A stretch of 64,000 nt of DNA from Desulfovibrionaceae bacterium (GCA_009782775.1 WRIL01000006.1:20730-84729); one strand, 5' to 3'. Counted from the stretch's first letter, positions 42,609 through 57,324 are shown. Notes: a model not told the origin generated them from the letters alone. Numbers and translations are program-made.

Positions 42609-44180
42609 TTATAACGGAAGCCTCCCGTAAACCGCGCACAGGTCATGCAACCGCTGAAACCCCGGCGGCACGGATTTTTTCACCTCTTCCTCCAATGTTT
42701 CTTCATCCTCCACAGGTCTGAAAAGATTCCAATCCGCCTCGCTCAAACGCCATTCCCAATTACCCCGCCCCACTGACGGCGTATTCATGCGCCCTTCACT
42801 TCCCAAACCCAGGATATCCTGCATAGGAATCACGGCCAGATCCGCCGGGCTCCCCAAGGCCAGGCGCAACATGCCTTCCAGGGCCTCTTCCGGGGTCAAG
42901 ATCCGCCCCAGGTACCTTGACAGGTTATCACGCTCCAGGACCGGAGCAGTCCTGAACCAGTCCAGGGTGGTGGTGTTGTCATGGGTTCCGGTATAGGCCA
43001 CGCTGTTCCGCTGGTGACGGAAAGGCGCGTCCGGGTTCAGGGCTGGAGTATCCCCGCCAAAGGCGAACTGCAAGACCTTCATCCCCGGCAGATCAAAAGA
43101 ACGCATCACGGCGCGCACATCATCGGTGATTACCCCCAGATCCTCGGCGATGAGCGGCAGATTTTCTCCAAAATGGGCTTGCATGGCCTTGAAAAAAGTT
43201 TCTCCCGGCCCCTTTACCCACTCGCCGTTCACCGCAGTGCTTTCCTCAGCCGGAATGGCCCAGTAACCGCAAAAACCCCGAAAATGATCCAGACGGACCA
43301 GATCGGCCAGATGCAAATTATGCTCCAGACGCTTAATCCACCAGGAAAAACCATCCCGGCTCATGGCCTCCCAGTCATATACCGGATTCCCCCAACGCTG
43401 TCCGGTGGCGCTGAAATAATCCGGAGGAACACCGGCAACTTTCAGAGGGCACCCTTTTTCATCCAATTGAAACAGGTTTTGGTTGGCCCAGACATCGGAA
43501 CTGTCATGGGTTACATAAATGGGCAGATCTCCGATAAGGTCCAGGCCGGCAAGGCGGCAGTGCCGGCGCAAGGACCGCCATTGACGGAAAAAGATATACT
43601 GAATGAACTTATGCCTGAGCACGCTACGCCGGTGCTCCAGCTCCCAAATTCTCAGGGCGTCCGGATCCCGGTTCTTGAGTTTTTCCGGCCAGTCCACCCA
43701 GCTTTCGCCCGTATGCTCGTCCTTGATGGAGGCAAAAAGGGCATAATCATCCAGCCAACCAGCCTCGGCCCGGCAAAAAAACGCGAAATTCTCCTGTTTT
43801 TCCAGATCCGCGCAACGTTCGTAGGCCGCATGCAAAATCGCCCGCCGCTGGGCGCCAGCCCCGGCGTAATCCGCCAGTCCGCGCTTTACTCCAGCGCGGG
43901 ACAAGGAATCATCCAGATCCGCCGGAGAAATCCACCCTTCTTCTAATAAAAGCTCCGGACTGATGAACAACGGATTTCCAGCAAAGGCCGAAGGACTGGA
44001 ATAAGGCGAATTGCCTAAAAATTCCTCAGTCTGGGTCAACGGCAACATCTGCCAGTAACTTACCCCGGCCGCCGCCAGACCGGAAGCAAAACTCCTGGCC
44101 GCGGGACCGAGGTCGCCGATGCCGAAAGGGGCGGGCAGGGACGAGATATGTAGCAATACGCCGCAACTTCTTTCGCGCAT
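42609..44180 (-). CDS. malQ: 4-alpha-glucanotransferase
   Basis: Protein of 523 residues. GH77 features include SCGVLLHISSLPAPFGIGDLG, LARSFASGL-type helix then YWQMLPLTQT, VRLDHFRGFCGYW with the nucleophile Asp, PLIAEDLGVITDDV with the acid Glu, and TGTHDNTTTLDWF. It transfers maltooligosaccharide units in glycogen metabolism. It is transcribed away from the shikimate-kinase-like gene, sharing an upstream region of about 110 bases. Confidence 0.93.
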   Translation of the reverse strand: MRERSCGVLLHISSLPAPFGIGDLGPAARSFASGLAAAGVSYWQMLPLTQTEEFLGNSPYSSPSAFAGNPLFISPELLLEEGWISPADLDDSLSRAGVKRGLADYAGAGAQRRAILHAAYERCADLEKQENFAFFCRAEAGWLDDYALFASIKDEHTGESWVDWPEKLKNRDPDALRIWELEHRRSVLRHKFIQYIFFRQWRSLRRHCRLAGLDLIGDLPIYVTHDSSDVWANQNLFQLDEKGCPLKVAGVPPDYFSATGQRWGNPVYDWEAMSRDGFSWWIKRLEHNLHLADLVRLDHFRGFCGYWAIPAEESTAVNGEWVKGPGETFFKAMQAHFGENLPLIAEDLGVITDDVRAVMRSFDLPGMKVLQFAFGGDTPALNPDAPFRHQRNSVAYTGTHDNTTTLDWFRTAPVLERDNLSRYLGRILTPEEALEGMLRLALGSPADLAVIPMQDILGLGSEGRMNTPSVGRGNWEWRLSEADWNLFRPVEDEETLEEEVKKSVPPGFQRLHDLCAVYGRLPL

Positions 44181-44291
44181 GAATAGATTCCCCCCATAAG
44201 GTATAACTGCTCTTGCCCCAAGGCTGAAGTTTTAGCAACCATATTTGCAAAAAAGCGCTCCCTGGGGTAGACATTTTCACAGGGAGAACAC

Positions 44292-44852
44292 ATGTCTGAC
44301 GCAAGTCCGATGGCCCCAAATTCCATCCCCGAACGGGCCTGCCTGATCCTCATCGGCATGGCTGGAGCCGGAAAAACCAAAATGGGTCTGGAATTGGCCC
44401 GTCTGCTGAACTGGGCGCATGTGGACGCGGATAGCCTCATTGAGGCGGCCTACGGGACAAACCTGCAACGCCTGGTGGACCGGGTGGACCGGGAAACCTT
44501 TCTGGACATGGAAGCCGCAATCATCCAAAGTATCCGCCTGCAACGCTGCGTTATCTCCACCGGAGGGAGCGTGGTTTACCGGGAAAAATCCATGAAATAC
44601 CTGCACGGCCTGGGGCCGGTCATGAGACTGGATGTGCCCATGAACATCATCCTGGAGCGCATCGCCCGCAGGCCGGATCGCGGTCTGGTCATAGGGCTTG
44701 GGCAGACTGTGGAAGGCCTCTTCCATGAACGCCGCCTGCTCTATAAAAAATACTCTTCCTTGGCTATCGTTGGCGGAAACAGGCCAGCGCAGGATTACGC
44801 CCGGCAGGCCATGCCAGAAGTCCTTGAAGCCCTGCGCCGCTGGGCAGCGTAA
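44292..44852 (+). CDS. Divergent shikimate kinase-like protein
   Basis: Protein of 186 residues with Walker A ILIGMAGAGKTKMGLE and HVDADSLIEAAYG. The GGG motif of shikimate kinase is altered (ISTGGSVVYREK) and the lid region differs (RPDRGLVIG). The operon already has a canonical aroK, so another substrate is likely. I recall a report that a shikimate-kinase-like protein of Desulfovibrio acts as homoserine kinase; this gene could be that type, unproven. AGGGAG lies about six bases before the ATG. Confidence 0.7.
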   Translation: MSDASPMAPNSIPERACLILIGMAGAGKTKMGLELARLLNWAHVDADSLIEAAYGTNLQRLVDRVDRETFLDMEAAIIQSIRLQRCVISTGGSVVYREKSMKYLHGLGPVMRLDVPMNIILERIARRPDRGLVIGLGQTVEGLFHERRLLYKKYSSLAIVGGNRPAQDYARQAMPEVLEALRRWAA

Positions 44853-44859
44853 CTCCACT

Positions 44860-45270
44860 TCAAAATTTCCGTAACGCCTTCCCTAGGTAAGGGGAATCTT
44901 CCATAACCCGGCTCAAGCCTAAATCCAGGGCCAGATCCGCCGCCGCTTCTCCCTTGAAAATTTTTCGCCTGGACAGGGCGAGGGCGAGGCGGAGCAGACG
45001 CGCGCGCGTTCGCCCTTCTTCCATAGCCGGCGGGAGTTCCGGCGACGCCGGAACATCCGTGACGGACGCATCAAGCGCCAGATAGCCGCTGTTCTTGAGA
45101 ATGGTATAAGCCATGCGCTGATCCGGGGGAAGATTAAGACTGTCGTCAGGAAGCATCGGACGACCCGCGCCCGGCAACCCATCAAAAGCCCCCTGGCGCT
45201 GGGCTTCCAGGATTTTTTCTTCCGCCACCAAGGATATGGCTGAAAACACGTCCAAACCAAACAATCTCAC
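44860..45270 (-). CDS. DUF1992 (DnaJC28-like) protein
   Basis: Small protein with the family core SLVAEEKILEAQRQGAFDGL then GAGRPMLPDDSLNLPPDQRM. The track opens at 45336, but the conserved part begins later, so the GTG at 45270 (VRLFGLDVFSAI) or one seven codons on is more likely. The family is widespread and of unknown function. It follows atpC after about 70 bases on the same strand. Confidence 0.7.
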   Translation of the reverse strand: MRLFGLDVFSAISLVAEEKILEAQRQGAFDGLPGAGRPMLPDDSLNLPPDQRMAYTILKNSGYLALDASVTDVPASPELPPAMEEGRTRARLLRLALALSRRKIFKGEAAADLALDLGLSRVMEDSPYLGKALRKF

Positions 45271-45342
45271 TTGCGTCCCGGCAGGACGGAACGAGACACG
45301 CACGGCAACAATGACGCCTTTCGGCCTGAACGGCACAACTCC

Positions 45343-45747
45343 CTAGCGTTCGTCATGCGCCTGGACGCGGGTCATGGCCCGCCGCAAGGCGATTCTGGCC
45401 CTTTCCATATTCACCTTGTCGGCCTGACTGGCTAGGCGTTCCTCCGCCCGGCGCTTGGCCGCCATCGCCCTGGCCAGATCGATGTTATCGGCCAACTCCG
45501 CGGACTCGGCCAGAATAATCACCTTATCGCCGGCGACATCGGCCACCCCGCCGCTGACAAAGGCCTTTTGACGTTTGCCGTTCACGGTGTAAACCAATTT
45601 GCCCACATCCAAGGAAGCCAGCATGGGAACATGGCCGGGCAGGACTCCGAAATACCCCTCTACCCCGCAAACGCTCACATACTCCACCCGTTCACTCAGC
45701 ACCAGTTTATCCGGGGTAACTATGTCGAGCTGGAGAGTTTTGTCCAT
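45343..45747 (-). CDS. atpC: ATP synthase F1 epsilon subunit
   Basis: Protein of 134 residues starting KTLQLDIVTPDKLVLSERVE, with the beta-sandwich segment GYFGVLPGHVPMLASL, then a C-terminal helical hairpin. It couples the rotor and inhibits ATP hydrolysis. It is the last gene of the operon, after atpD. Confidence 0.94.
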   Translation of the reverse strand: MDKTLQLDIVTPDKLVLSERVEYVSVCGVEGYFGVLPGHVPMLASLDVGKLVYTVNGKRQKAFVSGGVADVAGDKVIILAESAELADNIDLARAMAAKRRAEERLASQADKVNMERARIALRRAMTRVQAHDER

Positions 45748-45762
45748 GCGGATCTCCTGCGC

Positions 45763-48107
<2,345 letters not shown>

Positions 48108-48124
48108 GTCACCCTCCGCCCGGC

Positions 48125-49633
<1,509 letters not shown>

Positions 49634-49637
49634 GACT

Positions 49638-50189
49638 TTACACACCCCTCTTGATCTGTTCTTTCAGGATGGAAAGCTGCGCCCGCAGGCTCGCATCCAG
49701 CACCCGGTCCTCCACCTTCAGCACCACTCCGCCCAAAATGGAAGAATCCACCGCATAACCCAGAACCAACTGACGTCCGGTTTGCTGGATCAGTTTTTCC
49801 AGCACCCGCCGGCGTTTGTTTTCATCCAGTTCCACCGCGCTGATCAGTTCACCGCGCAAAATCCCTTTTTTTTCATCCAGCAGGCGGTCAAAATGAGCCG
49901 CAATGGCCGGCAGAACCGCCAGCCGCCCTTTTTCGGACAGCAGACGGCAAAAATTCCGCACCTTCTCCCCAATCCCCAGACGGGATGCAATAGTGGAAAT
50001 AACCCCGGACTTGTCCGCCGGGCTGAACACCGGACTGCGGCACAATTTGACCAGGGCGGGGGAGTCCAGGAGCGCCCGGCTCAATAGCGCAAGCTCCTCC
50101 GAAAAACGCTCCAGTTCCGGCAGGCCGGTTTTTCCGCCCACCGCGAACAAGGCGCCAGCATACCTGCGGGCCGCTATATCACCGCTCAA
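49638..50189 (-). CDS. atpH: ATP synthase F1 delta subunit
   Basis: Protein of 183 residues beginning [18 protein letters not shown], with the end [22 protein letters not shown], typical of delta/OSCP. It joins F1 to the peripheral stalk. It overlaps the atpF gene at its start. Confidence 0.94.
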   Translation of the reverse strand: MSGDIAARRYAGALFAVGGKTGLPELERFSEELALLSRALLDSPALVKLCRSPVFSPADKSGVISTIASRLGIGEKVRNFCRLLSEKGRLAVLPAIAAHFDRLLDEKKGILRGELISAVELDENKRRRVLEKLIQQTGRQLVLGYAVDSSILGGVVLKVEDRVLDASLRAQLSILKEQIKRGV

Positions 50190-50746
50190 TTCAGCACCAC
50201 CTTGCTTAAACTTTTGTCCATCAGCTTTTCATGGGCCTGTCCGTCAAGTTTTTTGCGCAATAAGGATTCGGCGGTAGAAAAAATCTCTTCGGCTATTTCA
50301 GAACGCATATCCTGCATGGCCTTATCCACCTCGTTCTGGGCGGTCAGCTTGGCCTGGGCGATAATCTGGCGGGCGTTCTTCTCCGCCTTGACAATGATTT
50401 CAGACTTAAGAGCTTCTCCCTGCGCTTTATAAGCGATCAAAAGCGCTTGGCGTTCCTTGTCCAAATTGACGATTTTGGCTTCCACCTCTTTCAGGCGCCT
50501 GGAAGCCTGGACTTTTGCCTTTTCCAAATTTGCCAATTCCGCCGCGATCCTTTCACTGCGCCCGTTCAAAAAGCCTTTTACCCTGTCCCCTGCGGCCAGC
50601 CAGATCAAGGCGATGAAAAGTGTGAACGTCAGCAGACGGAAGCAGAAATCAACCCACCGGCTACCCGTGCCGTATCCAAAATAGAAAGCCGCGAGGCATA
50701 AAATAATCCCACCCGCGGCTAGAAGTCTGGTTCTGGATTTGCCCAT
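50186..50746 (-). CDS. atpF: ATP synthase Fo b subunit
   Basis: Protein of 186 residues with an N-terminal membrane part (TRLLAAGGIILCLAAFYFG and LLTFTLFIALIWLAAG), then a long charged helix typical of the peripheral stalk. With the b' gene it forms a heterodimeric stalk. Genes for the a and c subunits are not in this cluster. Confidence 0.9.
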   Translation of the reverse strand: MGKSRTRLLAAGGIILCLAAFYFGYGTGSRWVDFCFRLLTFTLFIALIWLAAGDRVKGFLNGRSERIAAELANLEKAKVQASRRLKEVEAKIVNLDKERQALLIAYKAQGEALKSEIIVKAEKNARQIIAQAKLTAQNEVDKAMQDMRSEIAEEIFSTAESLLRKKLDGQAHEKLMDKSLSKVVLN

Positions 50747-50757
50747 AACTATGGCCT

Positions 50758-51180
50758 CTACTCTATAATCCTGGATACCGCTCTATCGGCCAGGACGCTT
50801 ATCTTGCCGCGCAGGGCGCGCCTGAGCGTCTCCACTTCCTGTTCCATTTCCTTGCGCGAACGCTGTAAAAAAAGGCCAGCCTCGCTCTGGGCGCCCTCCA
50901 GAATGGAGCGCCCCGCTTCCTGGGCCTGAACCCTGACTGTCTCCCGCTGTCCGGCGGCCTGCGCTCTGGCTGTTTCCAGTTCAGACTCATAACGGGCGAG
51001 CCGCAGGTCCGCTTCATTCGCAAACCTGCCCGCATCTTTAGTCAATTTATCGGACAGGTCCAGACGTTGGCGGATAATCCCCCGCACGGGACGGATAATC
51101 AACAGGTTGATGACCACCAGCCCCACAATAAAATTCACTATCTGAATGACCAGGGTAATATTTAAATCAACACTAACCAT
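50758..51180 (-). CDS. atpF': ATP synthase Fo b' subunit
   Basis: Protein of 140 residues with one N-terminal membrane helix (NITLVIQIVNFIVGLVVINL) and a coiled-coil stalk. It is the second b-type subunit, found where b and b' are separate, as in photosynthetic bacteria and Desulfovibrio. It is the first gene of the atp operon and lies about 90 bases after the bactofilin gene. Confidence 0.88.
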   Translation of the reverse strand: MVSVDLNITLVIQIVNFIVGLVVINLLIIRPVRGIIRQRLDLSDKLTKDAGRFANEADLRLARYESELETARAQAAGQRETVRVQAQEAGRSILEGAQSEAGLFLQRSRKEMEQEVETLRRALRGKISVLADRAVSRIIE

Positions 51181-51273
51181 AAGAACCCCCGTCCGCGTTC
51201 ATCATGATCCTGAAATAACCCTGTAAAAATTCGCGCGGAACAACTTTCAGCAAAAATGAAGCCAAAACGGGAA

Positions 51274-51687
51274 TTATTCTGACAAAACCGATGAATCGGC
51301 CAATTGCGCTCTGGGCACGGTCTGAAACCTGGTCCCTTCCGGCAAGGGATCTTTGGTCATCTGCACCGTGCCTTGCAAGGTGGCGCCTTCTTCCATCACC
51401 AGGATGGGTGTGACGATGTTGCCGGTAAGAAAAGCGGTTTTGTGCATGGTGGTCTGCTTGCTGACAAAAATATCCCCGTCAATCTTGCCGCTCAAAATAA
51501 GCTGAGACACGTTGATACGACCGGAAACACGGGCATCCTTACCCAAAATCAAAGTGCCCTCGGAGGAGATTTCACCGGTGAATTCGCCGTCAATACGCAC
51601 CGAGCCGGCAAAGGAAAGCTGGCCGTTATAGGAGGTATCCGTACCCAAAAAAGCGTTAAACTTGGATTCGTCTTTGTTATTATTCAT
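51274..51687 (-). CDS. Bactofilin
   Basis: Protein of 137 residues with the bactofilin (DUF583) core of short beta-helix repeats: FLGTDTSYNGQLSFAGSVRI, DGEFTGEISSEGTLILG, RINVSQLILSGKIDGDI. The family polymerises without nucleotide and helps place envelope enzymes. It lies between the rod-shape genes and the atp operon, suggesting a morphology role, but a terminator separates it from rodA. Confidence 0.92.
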   Translation of the reverse strand: MNNNKDESKFNAFLGTDTSYNGQLSFAGSVRIDGEFTGEISSEGTLILGKDARVSGRINVSQLILSGKIDGDIFVSKQTTMHKTAFLTGNIVTPILVMEEGATLQGTVQMTKDPLPEGTRFQTVPRAQLADSSVLSE

Positions 51688-51741
51688 AATGAAAACTCCA
51701 GTGCGGACATTGTAATGTAAAGCACGCCATAAACCAAACTA

Positions 51742-51784
51742 TTTTTTTGCCTGACGGCAAAAAAACCATCCCGTTTTCAACGGG
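51742..51784 (-). terminator. Terminator after rodA
   Basis: On the minus strand after the rodA stop come CCCGTT and AACGGG (51770-51784), a short stem. A GGTTTTTTT tract follows. A second inverted repeat, TTTTTTTGCC with GGCAAAAAAA (51742-51765), adds to it. It should end mre-rod transcription and leave bactofilin with its own promoter. Confidence 0.72.
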
Positions 51785-51786
51785 TG

Positions 51787-52914
51787 CTAAACCACCCTGA
51801 AAACATAGCGGTGCATGGAGATATTCAAAAGCAGCCCGACCATGCAAAAATTAACCAGGGTGGCGCTCCCGCCATAGCTGATAAAGGGCAAAGGTATGCC
51901 CACCACGGGCATAATTCCCAGCACCATGCCCATGTTGATCAGCACCTGCCAGAAAAAATAAAAAAATATCCCGGCCCCGAGCATGCCGCCGAACCTGTCT
52001 CCGGCCGAGCTGACCGTGGCGTATATGCTTAGCAAAAATATACAGAACAAGACGACCAGAGTCACACTCCCCACAAAGCCCCATTCCTCGCCGAACACGG
52101 CCATGGCAAAGTCCGTATGCTTGGCCGGAATGAAACGCAATTTACTCTGGGTTCCTTCCAGGTAGCCACGCCCCCGGATCTGCCCCGACCCCACCGCGAT
52201 CTTGGACTGCTCACTTTGGTATACAGATTTTGGCGAGGCCTTGTCTGGAGAAACAAACCCGATAAGGCGATCCCGCTGATAATCCAGAAGGTTCGGAAGC
52301 ACAAGCTTGGCCAACGCCAAAGGACTGAACACCAAAAATACCAAACCGACCTTGACAATTGACACCTTGACCCCCCTGAAGAGGATCATCCCGCCCAAAA
52401 TCAGCATGATAATCATGGCGGTGCCGAGATCCGGCTGTTTCAGCACCAGGATGGCCGGAACAAGGCCGATACAGACGATTATGCCGAATTCTTTCCAGCC
52501 TAGCGGATTTTTTCCCCTGGACAGCATTTTGGCCGCAAGCAGCATTACGCTGATCTTCACCGCTTCGCTGGGTTGAAAATTCACCGCTCCAAGAGGATAC
52601 CAACGCTTGATGGCGTTATCCGGATAGAGCAAAAAGAGCGCCGCCAGCAGCGCCACGGACAGAATCAGAAATAACTCCGCAGAAGAAATCAGGCGGCGAT
52701 AGTCCAAAAACATGCAGCCCAGCATGCAAAGCACCCCCAACCCCACCCACAGGCATTGGCGATGAAAATAAGGCGCGAGGCTGATGCCTTCGCCCAGCCG
52801 GATCACGCTGGCCGAATACAGGTTAAGGAGCCCAATAACCGACAGGACGACCGTAAAAAACAACAACGCCCAGTTGGCCTTCCAGATATGTCTCTCTTCC
52901 ATGCCCTGAGTCAT
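51787..52914 (-). CDS. rodA: Peptidoglycan glycosyltransferase RodA
   Basis: Protein of 375 residues with about ten membrane helices and SEDS family marks: the LGCMFLDYRRL loop, NFQPSEAVKISVMLLAAKML, GSGQIRGRGYLEGTQSKLRF and GIPLPFISYGGSATLVNF. It polymerises glycan strands with PBP2 during elongation. It directly follows mrdA. Confidence 0.95.
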   Translation of the reverse strand: MTQGMEERHIWKANWALLFFTVVLSVIGLLNLYSASVIRLGEGISLAPYFHRQCLWVGLGVLCMLGCMFLDYRRLISSAELFLILSVALLAALFLLYPDNAIKRWYPLGAVNFQPSEAVKISVMLLAAKMLSRGKNPLGWKEFGIIVCIGLVPAILVLKQPDLGTAMIIMLILGGMILFRGVKVSIVKVGLVFLVFSPLALAKLVLPNLLDYQRDRLIGFVSPDKASPKSVYQSEQSKIAVGSGQIRGRGYLEGTQSKLRFIPAKHTDFAMAVFGEEWGFVGSVTLVVLFCIFLLSIYATVSSAGDRFGGMLGAGIFFYFFWQVLINMGMVLGIMPVVGIPLPFISYGGSATLVNFCMVGLLLNISMHRYVFRVV

Positions 52915-52935
52915 GCCCGGCCCGCCTGAGACATT

Positions 52936-54843
52936 TTATTTCGATCCTTCAATAAATTCGACCCATTGGGTGGAAGCCCGAATCGCCTCGTCCAGACCGC
53001 TGTCATCCTGCGGGCGCACCACATAACCGGAGGCCGCGACCTGCCTGGGGACGGAACGCGGTTTTACCGCGCCGAAAAGGTAATCGTACACCGCCACAGC
53101 CACCGGACCGGCCGAGGCGCTTCCCCCTCCGCCATGTTCCACCATCACCACCACCACATAACGCTGCTCGCCTTTAAGCCCCCAAGTGGCTATCCAGGCG
53201 TGATCCCTATGCTCATAAAGCGTATCTTCCACCCGCTGACGGACATCTTTCAGAGCCACCACCTGGGCGGTTCCGGTTTTGGCGCCGATGACCGCGTCCC
53301 TGCGTCCGAGCCTCTGGGCCGTACCCTGGCGGTCTTCCACCACCCGGCGCATGGCCTGGACGATAAAGGCCCGTTCCTCTTCCGTTGAAGGCGTACGCCC
53401 AAAGGCCTCCGGCCGCGCACCATCCAGGAGGAGGGGTTTAAACAGCAGACCGCCGTTAAGCAGCGAACTCACATACACGGCCATCTGCACCGGAGTGACC
53501 AGGGTATAGCCCTGGCCTATGGAGGCATTGACGGTCTCGCCCCGCTGCCAAGGCTCGCCGCGCATGGTTGCCTTCCACTCTCGCCCGGGAACCACTCCGG
53601 GTTTCTCCGAAGGCAGATCAATGCCGGTCAGTCTGCCGAACCCCGAAGACAGGGCAAAAGAGGTGAGCTTGTCGATGCCCACGCGATCCGCCATCTGGTA
53701 ATAATAAACATCGCAGGATTCCACCAGGGAGCGGAGCATGTCCACCCTGCCGTGCCCCCCGCTTCGCCAGCAGCGGAACGAACGGTTGCCAAGCTTGAAT
53801 TCGCCGGTACAGGCCACTGTTTCTCCCGGCTTAATTCCCTCACGCAAAAACATGGCCGCCATCATCAACTTCCAGACCGAACCCGGAGGATAGACACTCT
53901 GGATAGCCCGATTCTGCAAAGGATGACGCTCGTCATCGCGCAACTTGCCCCAATCCTCAGCGGAAAGACGGCCGGTGAACAGGTTGTTGTCGTATGAAGG
54001 GGCGGTGACCAGGGCCAAGAGCTTCCCCGTATCCGGATCCATAACCACAATGCAGCCGGAATGTCCGCCCAGGGCCAGGGCGGCGGCTTCCTGCAAGTCC
54101 GCATCCAGAGAAAGCCGGACATCTTCACCGCTGTGGGGGCGGTTTTTATTTTCACGAACCAACGGACGCCCCAAGGCATCCACCTCCTGCATTTCCAATC
54201 CCTTGGCTCCGCGCAGACGATTCTCTTGGATCAGCTCAACTCCCCGCTTGCCCACGCTGTCGCCCCGGAACAAGTCCTTGTAATCGCGCAATTCGGCGGC
54301 GTTGGCCAAGGCCACATAACCGAGCACATGAGAAAATTTGGCTCCGTGCGTATAAAACCTGCGCTGCTGCGCAACCACCGTCACCCCCGGCCAGTTGAGC
54401 GCCTCGCTCTCCAACCAGGCCACCCGCCCGAACTTTACGTCATGGGCCAGAATCACCGGGTTGAAACCGGGAACGCCTTCCAGCAGGGAATTTTGATAGC
54501 GCCGCTCCAGTTTGCTCAAAGCTTCCCCGGTCCACTGGCTGATCTTGGCCAGAGTGGAAGGGATGTCAGGGCAATCTTCCCTGGTCAGAGCCACCGCGTA
54601 TGAAGGACGGTTTTCCGCAAGAATGACGCCCTGATCGTCCAGCACCAGACCGCGGTTGGCGTAGATCTGCCTCTCCCGCCAGCGGTTGGCCTGGGCCCTC
54701 TGCAAATTCAAATCCCCCTGGACAATCTGCAGATGCCAAAGACGAAAAACCAGCACGCAAAAAAGCAAGGCGAGCAATACCTGGAGCATGATCAAACCGT
54801 GCTTCGGCGGCTGATAACCTTCGGATTCAATACTGATTCGCAT
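52936..54843 (-). CDS. mrdA: Penicillin-binding protein 2
   Basis: Protein of about 635 residues from the ATG at 54843; the track start two codons upstream is a TTG. It has one N-terminal membrane helix (LIMLQVLLALLFCVLVFRLW). The transpeptidase shows the Ser-x-x-Lys motif in VYPPGSVWKLMMAA, SCD in VESCDVYYYQMAD and the KTG motif in IGAKTGTAQV. It cross-links peptidoglycan with RodA. The 5' end overlaps the mreD stop. Confidence 0.95.
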   Translation of the reverse strand: MRISIESEGYQPPKHGLIMLQVLLALLFCVLVFRLWHLQIVQGDLNLQRAQANRWRERQIYANRGLVLDDQGVILAENRPSYAVALTREDCPDIPSTLAKISQWTGEALSKLERRYQNSLLEGVPGFNPVILAHDVKFGRVAWLESEALNWPGVTVVAQQRRFYTHGAKFSHVLGYVALANAAELRDYKDLFRGDSVGKRGVELIQENRLRGAKGLEMQEVDALGRPLVRENKNRPHSGEDVRLSLDADLQEAAALALGGHSGCIVVMDPDTGKLLALVTAPSYDNNLFTGRLSAEDWGKLRDDERHPLQNRAIQSVYPPGSVWKLMMAAMFLREGIKPGETVACTGEFKLGNRSFRCWRSGGHGRVDMLRSLVESCDVYYYQMADRVGIDKLTSFALSSGFGRLTGIDLPSEKPGVVPGREWKATMRGEPWQRGETVNASIGQGYTLVTPVQMAVYVSSLLNGGLLFKPLLLDGARPEAFGRTPSTEEERAFIVQAMRRVVEDRQGTAQRLGRRDAVIGAKTGTAQVVALKDVRQRVEDTLYEHRDHAWIATWGLKGEQRYVVVVMVEHGGGGSASAGPVAVAVYDYLFGAVKPRSVPRQVAASGYVVRPQDDSGLDEAIRASTQWVEFIEGSK

Positions 54844-55294
54844 CGCCAAACCTTACGGATCTGCTTTTTTGGGCGGCCCACCAAAGCAGTGGGGTAAAAA
54901 ACGTCTGCAACAAAAAGATCCACAGCATTCCCTGCGGCGTCATGGATGCGCCCCGCAGAAAATCCATCAGCAGCATAAAACCCAGTCGTCCGAGGCCAAG
55001 GGAGAGAGAAAGAAGCGCGATGAACACCAGGTTTCCGGACATAAACAGCCAGACGCCCATGTAATACAGGAGCAACACAACACCGTGCCAGAGAATGGAG
55101 AGGCCGAAAGGGAGCGTGCCGGCTCCTTCCTGGATAATTACGCTCAACAGCACGATAACGGCGGTCTGTTGCCTATTTTTCTCATGCAGGCATATTATAA
55201 ACCCGGGGATCAGGGCGTCCAGGCCGGGAAAAAACTTCTGCAGCCAGATGCCCGCCACCATATACCCGATCCACCACAAAACATTGCCCAACAT
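54827..55294 (-). CDS. mreD: Rod shape-determining protein MreD
   Basis: Protein of 155 residues with about five membrane helices and the LDALIPGFIICLHEKN segment. It is a weakly conserved family, but size, membrane layout and the place between mreC and mrdA support the call. It should link MreB and MreC to the PBP2/RodA synthase. Confidence 0.86.
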   Translation of the reverse strand: MLGNVLWWIGYMVAGIWLQKFFPGLDALIPGFIICLHEKNRQQTAVIVLLSVIIQEGAGTLPFGLSILWHGVVLLLYYMGVWLFMSGNLVFIALLSLSLGLGRLGFMLLMDFLRGASMTPQGMLWIFLLQTFFTPLLWWAAQKSRSVRFGDANQY

Positions 55295-55298
55295 CGGA

Positions 55299-56228
55299 TC
55301 ATCGCTCCGTTTCCCCGATCTGTTCCTCGGCGGTCAGCGCGTCAAATTCAGGCACATCCGGCAAAAGATCAACATCGCGGAAAGGTTCGTACAGCAGGGC
55401 ATCCGGCCTCATTCCCCTGGGCGGGATGAGCACCAGCACCTCTTCCAGGCGGGACAGTTCCGCCAGAGGCAGAGAGGTAATCTGGGGAAAAAAGGCGTCC
55501 TTGTCATAACGCGCGAAATTCACCCTGGCCGCCGGAACCCCCTTGGGCATAACGCCGTCCAGCCCGGAACAGATCAAAAGCTCACCCGGCTTCATATTGG
55601 TATTGGGGGCCACATATTGCACCAACAAAGGCTTTCCCGCCCCCGCTCCGGCGAGAATGCCCTGGGCGCGGCTCTCCTGCCCCACCACCGCCACACGGAA
55701 AGACGGGTCTGTGAGCAACAGCACCGTGGAACTATGGGGGGCAGTATGATAGACGCGTCCCACCACCCCCTGAACGCTGATCACCGGCGCCCCCGGCAAG
55801 GCTCCGCCAAGAAAACCCTTGTTCAGCATCACGCTGTTCAGCAGCGCCTGCGGGCCGAACTTTCCGGCAATCACTCTGGCCCCGGTCTTGCCCCAAGGAG
55901 AAACCGGCGGCAGAGCCAGCATTTTTTGCAGCCGGGCAAGCTCCCGCTGGTCTTCCTTGGCCTGCTCCAAATCCTGGCTGACCAGGCTCAAGGACTCGGT
56001 CAAACGGGCATTCTCCCCGGCCACCTCAACCAGGGCCAGATAATTGTCCACAAACTGCGCGGCTCGTTCCTTGATCCAGATCCCCGGATAAATAACCTGG
56101 CCGACAATTTCCAGGCCGCTCAGGCTGGAAAAACGGGCCAGGCGGCCAGTTCGGGCGTCCCAAGCGTAAAGCGCCAGGAAGCTGAGCAGGGCCAGGCCGA
56201 AAATGACCAGCATGCGTACAGGATTCAC
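55299..56228 (-). CDS. mreC: Rod shape-determining protein MreC
   Basis: Protein of 309 residues with an N-terminal membrane helix (VRMLVIFGLALLSFLALYAW), a coiled coil, and beta domains carrying VISVQGVVGRVYHTAPHSST and LLTDPSFRVAVVG. It forms periplasmic assemblies that activate PBP2. It lies one base downstream of mreB. Confidence 0.92.
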   Translation of the reverse strand: MNPVRMLVIFGLALLSFLALYAWDARTGRLARFSSLSGLEIVGQVIYPGIWIKERAAQFVDNYLALVEVAGENARLTESLSLVSQDLEQAKEDQRELARLQKMLALPPVSPWGKTGARVIAGKFGPQALLNSVMLNKGFLGGALPGAPVISVQGVVGRVYHTAPHSSTVLLLTDPSFRVAVVGQESRAQGILAGAGAGKPLLVQYVAPNTNMKPGELLICSGLDGVMPKGVPAARVNFARYDKDAFFPQITSLPLAELSRLEEVLVLIPPRGMRPDALLYEPFRDVDLLPDVPEFDALTAEEQIGETER

Positions 56229-56229
56229 G

Positions 56230-57324
<1,095 letters not shown>

